Below, in pieces: positions 22,665 to 32,507 of a stretch of 64,000 nt of DNA (position 1 is its first letter; every line of letters begins with the position of its first letter). Origin of the DNA: Calliopum simillimum (Eukaryota > Arthropoda > Insecta > Diptera > Lauxaniidae); assembly GCA_951812925.1 (NCBI GenBank), contig OX638372.1, forward strand, positions 43,212,245 to 43,276,244. The letters run 5' to 3'. Both the position numbers and the translations under genes were made by a program. The notes beneath the pieces were generated by a model. That model saw nothing but the letters and a program-made list of their open reading frames with translations. It searched no databases and had not been told where the DNA came from.

Positions 22665-23830
22665 AAGAGTTCAACTCAAAGTACACTAAAATACCCGTTA
22701 GCACGGTGGTTGTTGTGTCATGATATAGAGCGCATTTTCTTACCATGGAGTGGAACGATTAGTCAAAAGTGATTGCAAATTGGACTAAATCGGATACTTA
22801 AGCTTACTCCGGAATACGATGGAACCATTTTCATATGATTCCATGTCAGTTAATTGGATCTTTATGCAGGATAATGATCCAAAGCAAGGGTGTCAGCATT
22901 TTCAAATCACTGAGCCAAGCGCATGCAGCGCATGCAGCGCAGTCAGCGCAAAATTTTCGAATCGCTACAACAACTTCAAATTAAACAATCACAAAAACAA
23001 TTTTTTGTTGTTTTTTCAAGCCTCGTTTACAACAATAATATTTCAACAATTTTCAAAATTTCTAAGAACTGGGACACACACAAAAAGTAGGGGTATTCAC
23101 GAGTTGATGCGTAATGCTCTTGCGTCGTTGCGGAAGTGCGGTTTGCGAAAGTTTGACATTTGTAAAACATCAAACACATTGCCAAAAATTTCGCTTTACT
23201 TCTGCAATTTCTCAAATGGAAATATTCACATTGAACGTTCAGGCGTTAGTGCGTAAAAGACTCGCATTTTCGCAACTGCGCATCAACGCATTAATACCCA
23301 TATTGTTTCTAGTTTTTGTTTTTGATGCGACGTAGTCGTTGTTGTTGTTTTAAGTTGGTTCGAGTTCGATTTTGTGTGTACGCAAAAAAGCAACAAAAAC
23401 GCGAAATTTTGACGAGAGTGAAAAAAAAACAACAAAAAAAATTATTTCTGTGAATGTTGTACAGAAATATTGATGTTGTTGGTGTCGAGCCAAAATTGGC
23501 TCACTTTTGTTCTACGCTGACACCCTTGATCCAAAGCATTCAGCTAAACTAGTACAAAACTGGGTAGGGGCTGAAAAAATCTAAGTTTTGGGCTGGCCAG
23601 CTCAAATATCTGACCTAAACTCAATAGAGAACCTTTGGAATTATGTGAAAAATGATATTATTAGGCAGAAAAACTATAAAAATTTGGAAGAACCTTGAGC
23701 AGGAATTCGAATAGCTGGGTATTCCATTCTAAAGAGTAAATGCCAAAATCTTGTGGTGAGCTTGCCTCGTAGATACAATCAAAAATCGTGTCCACACCAC
23801 AAAATACTAACGTTGTAAGTTATTACAAGT
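22665..23830 (+). pseudogene. Tc1-like transposase fragment (right arm), interrupted
   Basis: The same family as the left arm but on the plus strand: SMSVNWIFMQDNDPK up to about 22,885, then a 642-bp insertion, then continuing after 23,538 with DLNSIENLWNYVKND, AGYSILKSKCQNL and a decayed tail. It has several in-frame stops and cannot make a protein. Confidence 0.8.
22886..23527. mobile_element. 642-bp insertion with 10-bp TSD (Mutator-like)
   Basis: It is inserted in the right Tc1 arm. The tips are AAGGGTGTCAGC and GCTGACACCCTT, flanked on both sides by the identical 10-mer GATCCAAAGC (22876-22885 and 23528-23537). Taking the insert and one copy of the 10-mer out rejoins the Tc1 fragment exactly. 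A 9-11-bp duplication with a GGG-starting tip suits a Mutator-like (MULE) non-autonomous element, but the inverted repeat is short and no transposase is present. Internal GCATGCAGC repeats occur near 22,920-22,945. Confidence 0.8.
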
Positions 23831-24049
23831 TGTTTTAAGCAGGTTATTCAACATGGTTACTTTCCTTTTCCACAGGACTTCACAAGTGTGTTATTTCTGT
23901 TTCCAAGTATTCTGCATCTTCAAACGCTTAAATGACTTTAACAGATCTAAATTCAGGAAAATATTTTAAGTAAGTGGTTTTTTAAGCCCATGGACTCCAA
24001 ATTAAGTTTTGGCTTCAACAATCCAAACATATTCATTCAACAAACTCGT

Positions 24050-24235
24050 TCCCGACCATTTTCCCGAATATTAGTTCCTGAATGGTCATTTTCCCGAATG
24101 ACATAAATCCCGAAAGCTTTTTTCCCGAAGCCTATTTCCCGAATGATCGTTTTTCCGAAAAACTTTTTTCCCGAACGATCATTTTCCCGAAAACATTTTT
24201 TCCCGAATTTCCATGTTTTCCCGAATGTTTCCGAA
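24050..24235 (+). repeat. CCCGAA-rich short tandem array
   Basis: About a dozen occurrences of TTTCCCGAA or close variants at irregular 12-25-bp spacing. It has no coding meaning; the overlapping open frames on both strands are by-products of the repeat. Confidence 0.8.
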
Positions 24236-24659
24236 TCGCACAAATAGATCCCAGCCGAAAATATCATAACGGAAAAAATCAGTTGGGCAAAGTTTTGTTA
24301 GTGTGAACCGTTGTCATTCTACTGTTGCTATAATAAAAAAGTAAATGACAGTCGAAAAATAAAAATTTATGACATATAGTTTTTTTGATATACTTTTTCG
24401 TGTAGAATTCCGCAACATGCAAAGCCCACGAATTGTCGATGAAACTAAATCATGGGCGTACGCAAGGGGGGGCAGGGGGCAACTTTTCATATTAAAGCCA
24501 AATAAAACACGATTTTTCGGACAATAGTTTATACAAATACACTTTTTTTATCTTTACTACACTATTTATTTACTTAATTGCAAACAATTTGAAAGTAAAA
24601 TTGGATAATATTTTAGAAAGTTATTAAGGTTTCACTGAAGTAGGACTATTTGTTTTTTT

Positions 24660-25137
24660 ATCGAAAAAATAAACAGGTACAAAAAAATGTTTTCTGCTCA
24701 TAACTTTTTTTTTTCTCAGAAGGGATACCCAAAGCTGCTTAAAACTAAAGACTATGTTTTTGCAAAAAATGCTGCGTTAAAAAATTCAAAATTTTTTGTG
24801 CAGGTAGTATAGATAATATCCGGTTCCAAAAGTCGATTTATTTATGTTTTTCAATTACGTGGTCGGAAAAGCATTCGTTTACTCAAAAGGAAGGCTCTTA
24901 CGAATAAAATGCATAAGGCTTAAAATGCCTCAAAGTATTTCATAAATTTTTTCAGACCTTTTTTAACTTTTCAAAAATTGGTCAAAGAAAAAGAAAAAAA
25001 AAAAATTTCCAAAAACTCTAAAAAAATTCACACGTATACTTTGTACGATTCTAAGCATTTTAAACATTATACAATTTTTTTGCTTCATAAAAATCGACCC
25101 AATTTATTGTACCTGTTTATTTTTCCGATAAAAAATC
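24660..25137. repeat. Possible small inverted-repeat element
   Basis: TTTTTTATCGAAAAAATAAA followed by CAGGTAC on the left is mirrored near 25,108-25,137 (GTACCTGTTTATTTTTCCG and so on). This gives inverted ends of about 27 bp around ~480 bp of AT-rich DNA. No target duplication was identified. Confidence 0.45.
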
Positions 25138-25139
25138 AA

Positions 25140-26661
25140 AAGGCTGAGGTTGCTGTTATTTCAAATAAACATCAAATATCTCAATTTAGGCATCCAATTT
25201 TGGATGGCGTTAGTCTTCCTATAAAGGAAAACGTGACTTTCCTGGGTATTGTTCTTGACCGTAAACTTAAATGGAAGTTAAATGTTGAAAATAGAATTAG
25301 GAAATCATACGTTGCTTTCTATTCTTGTAAACGCTTGTTTGGCAAGAGATGGGGCCTTAAACCGAAAATAATTTTTTGGATGTATAAGGCAATCATCAGG
25401 CCGATTCTCATGAACGGAATTTTGCTGTGGTGGAACTCTTTACATAAACAAAGTTATTTGGATATTCTGTCCAGGGTTCAAAGAGTTGCGTGTCTCAGTG
25501 TTACTGGGGCTTTTAAAACTACTGCCACTGCTGAACTGGAAACTCTTCTTCACCTAGAACCACTTAATATTTTTGCCAGAAGCATGGCCGCGAAAAGTGC
25601 TATCAGACTTAAAGAATTGGGTTTCTGGAAATCGAAAGCTCTTGGTCATAATAGTATTTTACTCCAATTTATGGATTGTGATGTACTATGTGGTACTGAC
25701 TTCCTCTTACCACACCTTCTCTTCCCAACGAACTTCAAGGTGGTAATACCTGAAAGAGAAAACTGGGCTCCTTTAAACGCATCTTTTGAAATATACACGG
25801 ATGGGTCAAAATTGGATACAGGCACTGGATCAGGCATTTATTCTAAGCCTTTAGACTTAGCAAAGTCTTACAGACTGCCGAACGAAGTATCTTTCAGGCA
25901 GAGGTTTTTGCTGTTCTTAAAGCTTGTGAATTCCTCAATGCCCATAAGTTGTTATTTACATTGATAGTCAGGCGGCTATCAAAGCAATCTCATCAAATTA
26001 TATCACGTCGAAACTTGTGTAAAGCTGTAGAAATATCCTTTGCGATATTAGCGAGGACTATAATTTAACACTTTGCTGTGTTCCAGGTCATAGTAATTTC
26101 GAGGGCAACGAAATTGCAGATGAACTGGCTAACATAGGGTGAAACCAAAATGCCTTTTTGGCTGACCTTTCAATAAAAAAACCCATTAGCGTAATCAAGG
26201 GAAAAATCGAAAATAAATGTATTCAGCTTGCTAATTCTTGATGGTCAAATCTTCAAACTTGCAATCATATTAGATCTATTTGGCCATCATATAGTATAAA
26301 TCGTACTAAGTTTTTAATAGCAATGGAGAAACTTAATGCACGGATCTTAATCGGTGCTATTACTGGACATTGTGCCCTGGGAATCCATGCATCTCGTTTA
26401 GTTTTCTCAAACATTGGCGACATTTGTAGAAGTTGTAAAGACCCTGATTTGGAAGAAACAGTCTTTCATTTCTTTTGTGAATGTCCAGCGCTTGCGCTTA
26501 GACGTAGAAAGAATTTTGGTCATTTCAATTTGGAATCGCTTGACTCACTGTCTGAGGTTTGTCTTAAATCCATATGGAGGTATATATGTACATCCAAGTG
26601 GTTCTCTAATACTTTCTCTGCTAAAGCTCTTAGTATCGGGTATACAATGGGCCCTTTCTAG
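25140..26661 (+). pseudogene. LINE ORF2 remnant: RT C-terminus, RNase H, zinc knuckle
   Basis: In order: the thumb region after the reverse transcriptase (VTFLGIVLDRKLKW, YKAIIRPILMNGILLWW, RVQRVACLSVTGAF), an RNase H segment (FEIYTDGSKLDTGTGSG near 25,785; an IDSQAA-type block near 25,962 in another frame; an EIADELANIG block near 26,113), and a C-terminal Cys/His motif (CRSCKDPDLEETVFHFFCEC near 26,430). The catalytic RT core upstream is absent, so the copy is 5'-truncated. Frame changes near 25,960 and stops between 25,970 and 26,320 kill it. RNase H plus this knuckle points to an I- or LOA-like clade. It would once have reverse-transcribed its own RNA. Confidence 0.88.
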
Positions 26662-26935
26662 AGGCCTAAGTTAATGATGACAACATGTTCATCTCCCGGA
26701 TCTAACCTTCTAACCTGAAATTTCTCAAAAAAAGAAGGTTCGCAAAATTTGAGTTTGGCCCCCCCCTAGATGAAATCCTGCGTACGCCCTTGAACTAAAT
26801 TAATAGTAGGTGGTTAGGCCGAGTATTGAAAGCAGCGCCAAAACGTCAGTGGCAATCAGTGGGAATCAACAAACTAACTAAAATATATTTTTTTTAAATA
26901 AACTCAATCGCGCTATTTCTTTTTCCTTAGCTGTA

Positions 26936-28845
26936 CATTTATCGCTTTGGGCTTGTATTCTATCAAAATATGCACGAAAGCTTCATTATCTTCAAGACAT
27001 ACTTTTGAAGAATACACATAGTTTTACACTGAAAAAAATATATATAAGTTTTTGTTCCACCGAATATTCCTCACCTTTTCAATAATTTCCGAGTATTTTC
27101 AACAAACATTCCATAATATTAAAGCACTCTTATAGCAACTAATCGTTAAAGCTAAAATTACAAAATTATTTATTCATAATAAATCACTCAATAGTTATTT
27201 GATATGCATAGAAAATATGCTTAGCATATCGGAACACACACGTTTGATATAAAAGTAAAAGGAGATATTTTCGTTATCTCTTATCCACTCAAATGTAATA
27301 AAAAATTAATATCTACAGAATCATGTGGGAATAGCTTGTATTGATCTTAATTATTGAAAGGCATCACTAATGTCCTTTTTTGTTTTGAAGTTAAATTTGA
27401 AAAATAAATAAAACCTCTATAAAATAATAATTATTTCTTTTATATTGGGAACATGTTTTGCAGCTATAAGTTTCAAGGTTTATTTATAAATATGTTAAAC
27501 TTTTATATTGGTTGCATTTCTGATGTGTTTGAAATACTTCCTCATACCTTAACATAACATTTTTTTACAAGCAACATCATAAAATGATCAAATCTACATA
27601 AATATTTGCATTAATGACGTTTATTTATACCTGATTCAATGTCATTTTGCCAGGTTTATCACATTATGATTTTTACCCATATTTTGATTTTGTGTTGACT
27701 GTATTAAGACCATAAATACATATATACACGCACATACATAGTGTACGTACATAAATACGTCAGTAAACACAATAACATAGGGAAAGAGAAAAAGATTCAA
27801 ATAATAAAAAGACTCGTTACATTTCAATTTCAATTTTCAACATTGAGTTGTATTGCTCAAGTAACTGCCCAAAGGGAAAAATATCAAGCGCTTCTTAAGA
27901 AAGTACTTCTAAAGGTCTTGTTCCCATAGAAATTTACAAGCTCTTACACAATGTTGTGAAGATAAGGTACCTTTTCCCCTGGGCGGTCACATATAATTTT
28001 CAGTAAGGCTGCGATAAACTTCAGAACGCTTACATCCTAGGACATGCAAAAAATTTACTTTAGAAAACTTTTTGAAGCGCTTCTTTTCATTTTGGGTGTA
28101 TATGAAAATAACTATGTGTATGTTGAATAATCTTGGTGTGTAAATATGCCTGTCTATGTTTTAAGGTAGGCTAATATCACCTTGCTTCCAAGAGTAACAT
28201 TCAGCCATTTAGTTATTAGTTATAGTTATTACTTCAAAAAATGAGAAAAAATATTTTTATTAATTTTAAAGTGAAATTTTTTCTTTCAAGGCATCGCCAT
28301 TATGAAATAAAAAGATATTACACTAAGGCATTGTAATACTTTAAAAATATTTTCTTAAATAATGTTATTAGTAGTTAAAACAGAGTTCTAAAAATAATTT
28401 AACTGTCTTTTCAAATTTTATGATGATTTAATAGGGGACCCTCTTGTTACGTTATTTCAAAAATAGCGTAAAAAACATTGTTCTTGGCGCATTTAAGTTA
28501 AGATATGTCAAAATACTGAGGCTATGGAGCATTTTTGTTACCGGCTTCGTAATATCTGCAGTAGGAAGGAAAAACTACTTAAGTTCACTTAAGCAAAATA
28601 TGTTTAAGATCGATTTTCTGGGAAAAAAATTATTTTTCGTTTTTGGACATTATTAAGATCTAAATAAGCATTAACAAAACGCTCAAAAACGAAAGTTCAG
28701 TTGCATCCAGAACTAATGGAAAATGGAGCTCAAACCTATTTTGCTTGAGTCGACTTAAGCAGTTTTTCATACAAATCCCGAAAAAACCCGGAATCCCGGG
28801 ACTCAAATTTCTGATCCCGAAAATCCCGTGATCGAAACAAACTAT
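26936..28845. other. AT-rich intergenic DNA
   Basis: No supported gene. A segment near 27,985-28,095 ('tacatcctaggacatg') resembles 10,310-10,440 and marks a dispersed repeat. Confidence 0.35.
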
Positions 28846-28902
28846 ACTATACTATACTATACTATACTATACTATACTATACTATACTATACTATTCTAT
28901 AC
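28842..28902. repeat. (ACTAT)n pentanucleotide microsatellite
   Basis: About eleven almost perfect ACTAT units. A single T-to-C variant near its right end (ATTCTATAC) became the target site of the adjacent hAT-type element. Confidence 0.95.
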
Positions 28903-29338
28903 TAGTGATGAGCAAAATTAGTCTTGGTCTTGCGTCTTGTTCTTGGTCTTGGTAATTTTGCGAGACCAAGACCAAGACCAAGACTGCTATGGTCTTGGTC
29001 TTGGTCTTGCTCACATAATTGTCAAGACCAAGACTGCTTTTCAGTCTTACTAATTTATAGTTAAAAGTTGTTTCACGCCCGTTTTGAAGATAAAATCATC
29101 TCTCGATTTGAATTTTGAGATCTTAAAAACCCAACTGTTTTGGAAAAATATGGTTTTGAATACTCAATATCTCTGAAAATTTTTTCAAGACCAAGACCGA
29201 GACCAAGACTTAATGAGCAAGATCAAGACCAAGACCAAGACTCAATATCAAAACCAAGACCAAGACTCAATGTGCAAGAACAAGACCAAGACCAAGACTG
29301 CTATGGTCTTAGTCTTGGTCTTGGTTTGCTCATCACTA
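28903..29338. mobile_element. hAT-type MITE built of CAAGAC/GTCTTG repeats, 436 bp
   Basis: Tips TAGTGATGAGCAAA and TTTGCTCATCACTA are perfect inverts, flanked by the 8-mer TTCTATAC on both sides (28895-28902 and 29339-29346). The interior is largely (CCAAGA)n on one side and (TCTTGG)n on the other, so it folds back. Older copies with the same inner sequence lie near 30711-30972, 34235-34555 and 45802-46154. Confidence 0.9.
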
Positions 29339-29351
29339 TTCTATACTATGA

Positions 29352-29603
29352 TTTCGGCCTTCAATCGCTCCAATAATTTACAGTAATAATCGCTCTTGAT
29401 GGTTTTTTGTTTTTCAAGGTAGTCCACGAGGAGTATACCATGACAATCCCAAAAAATCGACAGCATTACCTTTCCAACCCATTGAACCTCCCTCGGTCGC
29501 TTCGGAGCACTCGTGCTGGTTGCAGTCCATTAACGGGCACTCATTATATTCTCTAGCGTGTAATAGTGGAAACAAGTTTCATCAACAGTCGCCAATCGAC
29601 GCT
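29352..29603 (-). pseudogene. mariner transposase relic (irritans-like)
   Basis: Read on the minus strand: TVDETCFHYYT with the first catalytic Asp, then APKRPREVQWVGKVMLSIFW and DCHGILLVDYLEKQKTIKSD, then YYCKLLERLKAEII. This is the middle of a mariner transposase and looks closer to the irritans group than to the two mariner copies elsewhere in the window. About 85 codons remain; one stop interrupts them, both ends are lost, and the left edge touches the target site of the adjacent MITE. Confidence 0.8.
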
Positions 29604-30710
29604 AAAAGTCCACCCAATTCTCAAGAAGTAATGTTTTGTGAGAGAACGAATGGCAAACACGTTAACAAAAATCGTCTGTCAAAACAAAACAAATGGCTGT
29701 ATCGCGCTGAAATTTGACATGACTGTCCAAATATATAGTTCACTATATGGCACCATAATCTTTTTTACGATCGCAACGCATTCTAGCAGTCAAGGAGGTT
29801 ACTTTTCACCCCATCTAGTATATTAAATAATTGCAAAAATATTGTAAAAAAAAAAGCTTTGAAAAAATCAAAAAGCACTGAAAATGTTGGTGAAAAGTAT
29901 CAAAAAGTCAAACATGTAACACAACGTGAATATTAAGTGCTAACTTTCCAGGAAATTTATTTATAAACTTATAGTAAGTATGAAAAAGAAAGATCTTTTT
30001 GAAAAGAGCAAATATATCTCATTTGCAACTTATATTATTTCTCTAAAATTATAAAACAAATTAAATTGGCCTGTGGGCTTAGTACTTGTCTTGACTAAGA
30101 GAATCTAAACAAAACAATCTAAATATGTAAGATTCTTTAAGTTTACATATAAATATACATACATATTTGCCTACATATAATCACATGTGCTTTCTTATTA
30201 TCATCATTTCTTTTTCTCAATAAAAAAAATTACATCCTCCACGGCAGTTTCTTCACACAACCTGATAATTTGCAGAAAATGTACGCAAATTGTGCCTTTG
30301 TCGTAGTCATGACCCATTTGGAAAATACATATAAGTTAGATCTACAGACGCAAATATTAATTAGATTATAGCGTGAGGCTCAGAAATCAAAAGTTAAGGT
30401 ATATGATGTTAACATTATATTTCACCGATATGAAATCACTGATCGAAATCCAGCGGATGAATAAATTTTCAAATATTTTATGATAAAAAGACAAGTAGAA
30501 GACGAAACAGTCAGTCAGGCTTCGCTCATTAGATCCATTTATCATGTGTTTAATATGAAAAAGCTAATGTAATGTGTAAAGACGCCTCTTGATTGAACTT
30601 TCATTTGAAAGCCTCCAAATGTGGAACAAAGGCCAACCAGGCTCTAAAGCGGACCATTTCTGTTTTCACTTTGGAAGTCCGGGTGTTTATGAGCATTTGT
30701 ATTGGATATT
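29604..30710. other. Intergenic DNA, no gene seen
   Basis: AT-rich DNA with short overlapping open frames (29520-29826) that belong to the mariner relic's antisense strand or are random. Nothing else was recognised. Confidence 0.35.
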
Positions 30711-30972
30711 GAGACTTGGTCTTAGTCTTAATCTTGGGCATTAAGTCTTGGTTTCGATCTTAGCCTTGAAAAAAATTCTGAAGAGTGTTGAGTATGCAAA
30801 ATTGAGCAGTTGAATTTTTGAGATGCTAAATTTTGTATTGAAATATTATTTTATTTTCTAAAAATTGTGTGACAACCCTGTTAACTATAAGTGACCAAGG
30901 CCGAATAGCAGTCTAGGTCTTGGGAATTTTTCGAGACCAAGGTCAAGACTAGTTTTGCTTATATCTGGCACC
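30711..30972. repeat. Decayed copy of the CAAGAC hAT-type MITE
   Basis: Shares 'gagacttggtcttagtctt', 'aagagtgttgagtatgcaaaa' and the terminal 'caagactagttttgct' block with the 28903-29338 element family. The tips are degraded. Confidence 0.7.
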
Positions 30973-32504
30973 GGGTTGTTAGTTAACAAATTTTTTTGTA
31001 GCTGAGTAACAAAGCGCCAGCTTTAGTGATAATTCCTATTTGGATTCTTTTTACGTTAATATTTGGAAAAGTAATTCCTTGTGAGTTTTTTATGTATTGT
31101 ATTGTATTTACATGTTATTTTTCAATGTCTAAAGGAATTTATTCAACCATAAAACATATAATGCAAATAAAATTGAAAAATGTTAAAAATGAGACGTTTG
31201 TGTAAATTTGTTAAGACTTTTGTGGAATGCAATACCTTTGTGCCGAAGTGTACAATATAAATCAATTACCAATCCCTATCGACATCCGATTAGTAATTGG
31301 AATTGGAGCTGGATCATGAATTAATTGTACAGTAAGGCGCTGCTTGTTAATCACATTTCTGAGATGACCAGAAGATTTTAACAGAAATAAAGATTGGTAG
31401 AAATTGTATTTGAGATTGTTAGCAAAGAAATTTGTGAATTTTGCTTCTAACCAAAATTTAACATTTTCTTATCAAACCATCCTTATTAGATAAAAACTAA
31501 AGCAATTTAAATAACAATTTAAAATACAAAAATAAAACAAATGTTAAAATATACATGGCTACAATTTATAAAGCTTAACCTGGACAGTTACATGTGTAAT
31601 TATGCTAATTACAAGCAGAGTATAATTAAATAAATTACACATTTACCTGCCCTCCCGCCGCTGTGGGATAGGAGCATTAAACTTTCAACAGAGTAGCAGC
31701 TACGACAATACAAAACAACAAACCCAATAAAAATGTATGTAAGTACATGCATAAACATGCTTGTTTTACACCTACATTAGGGTGGATACAATGCACGAAA
31801 TATTGACACCAATATTCATAGGTATTTAACTGTTGCGCCATTAAGTGACACCACAGTGATCGTCTCTATGGTTTTAAGTACAAGTCATTACAACCATATT
31901 TTATCTATTTTATCAGAAATCTTGTACGATTTCAAGCCATCATTGTCAATAGAAGGAGTCCAACTCAATTTATAGTAACTCATGAACTTTACAATTCCTT
32001 AAATCAAATTTAATAAATGTTGTGTCCTTTTGGTACAACATGTCGTATGAGTAGCATTTAGTAACAACAGTAACTTTGTCAATTCAATATCAATCATACG
32101 CCATGTTGTGCCAAGTGTTGCCAAATTCAATATGTAATACATAATTAAAATGAAATTAAGTCAAATTTTTGTTTCAATCATTTGATCATGGTTTTAATCT
32201 GCAAAAGCACATACGAAGAAAGTAGGTACACCTTAATATGCCTAGAAGCATAAACGAATACCTTTGTTCCTACAAATATACACGTACTATCTACGTACTA
32301 AACAAAGCATAAATTTGTCGAGCATTAACACATTATTCATTGTTTAATATGAAATAAACAGCAGCTTCAAAGCAAAAAAGGGTAAAAATGCGATAAATTT
32401 TTAACAACATTAATATCAATAAGTGGAGTTCATAAAATGTTACAACAGTACAAGATACTATTTGGACAAAATGTCTTGTTTTTTCATTAAACATGGACTA
32501 CTTT
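30973..32504. other. AT-rich intergenic DNA
   Basis: No gene or complete element seen. TAGGGTGGATAC at 31,783 resembles the tip of the 2803-4139 hAT-type element, but no matching right end was found. Confidence 0.35.
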
Positions 32505-32507
32505 AAG

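Larger units (their letters stand above)
24451..26792. mobile_element. hAT-like element (2.34 kb) carrying a LINE remnant
   Basis: Tips are CATGGGCGTACGCA on the left and, reverse-complemented, CAAGGGCGTACGCA on the right, each running into G/C homopolymers. Both sides are flanked by AACTAAAT (24443-24450 and 26793-26800), an exact 8-bp duplication. CA(N)GGGCG tips with 8-bp TSD fit hAT. No hAT transposase survives; most of the interior is LINE sequence, presumably a later insertion. Confidence 0.75.
24047..26865. mobile_element. Composite insertion with 10-bp flanking duplication
   Basis: The Tc1 right arm stops at 24,046 and resumes at about 26,876. The 10-mer TCAACAAACT is present on both sides (24037-24046 and 26866-26875). 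The insert begins near CGTTCCCGACC and ends CAGTGGGAA, so only a very short TTCCC/GGGAA inverted match is visible. It contains a CCCGAA-rich array and, further in, a hAT element that itself carries a LINE remnant. The class of the outer insertion is unknown. Confidence 0.65.
21817..26933. mobile_element. Inverted pair of Tc1-like elements with nested insertions
   Basis: The outer ends are inverted repeats of about 38 bp. The left starts CAGCTATGCAAAAAGAAATA and the right is its reverse complement with a few changes. TA target dinucleotides lie at 21815-21816 and 26934-26935. Inside, a minus-strand transposase fragment in the left half is mirrored by a plus-strand fragment of the same family in the right half, meeting near 22,640. 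The right half is split by two later insertions (22886-23527 and 24047-26865). Removing them gives a head-to-head palindrome of about 1.6-1.7 kb with Tc1 ends on both sides. Confidence 0.85.

Noticed and set aside
29140..29376. 78-codon frame rich in Asp-Gln repeats
   Set aside because: Product of the CAAGAC repeat inside the MITE.
31783..31800. TAGGGTGGATAC as the left tip of another hAT-type element
   Set aside because: No matching right tip or 8-bp duplication could be found.
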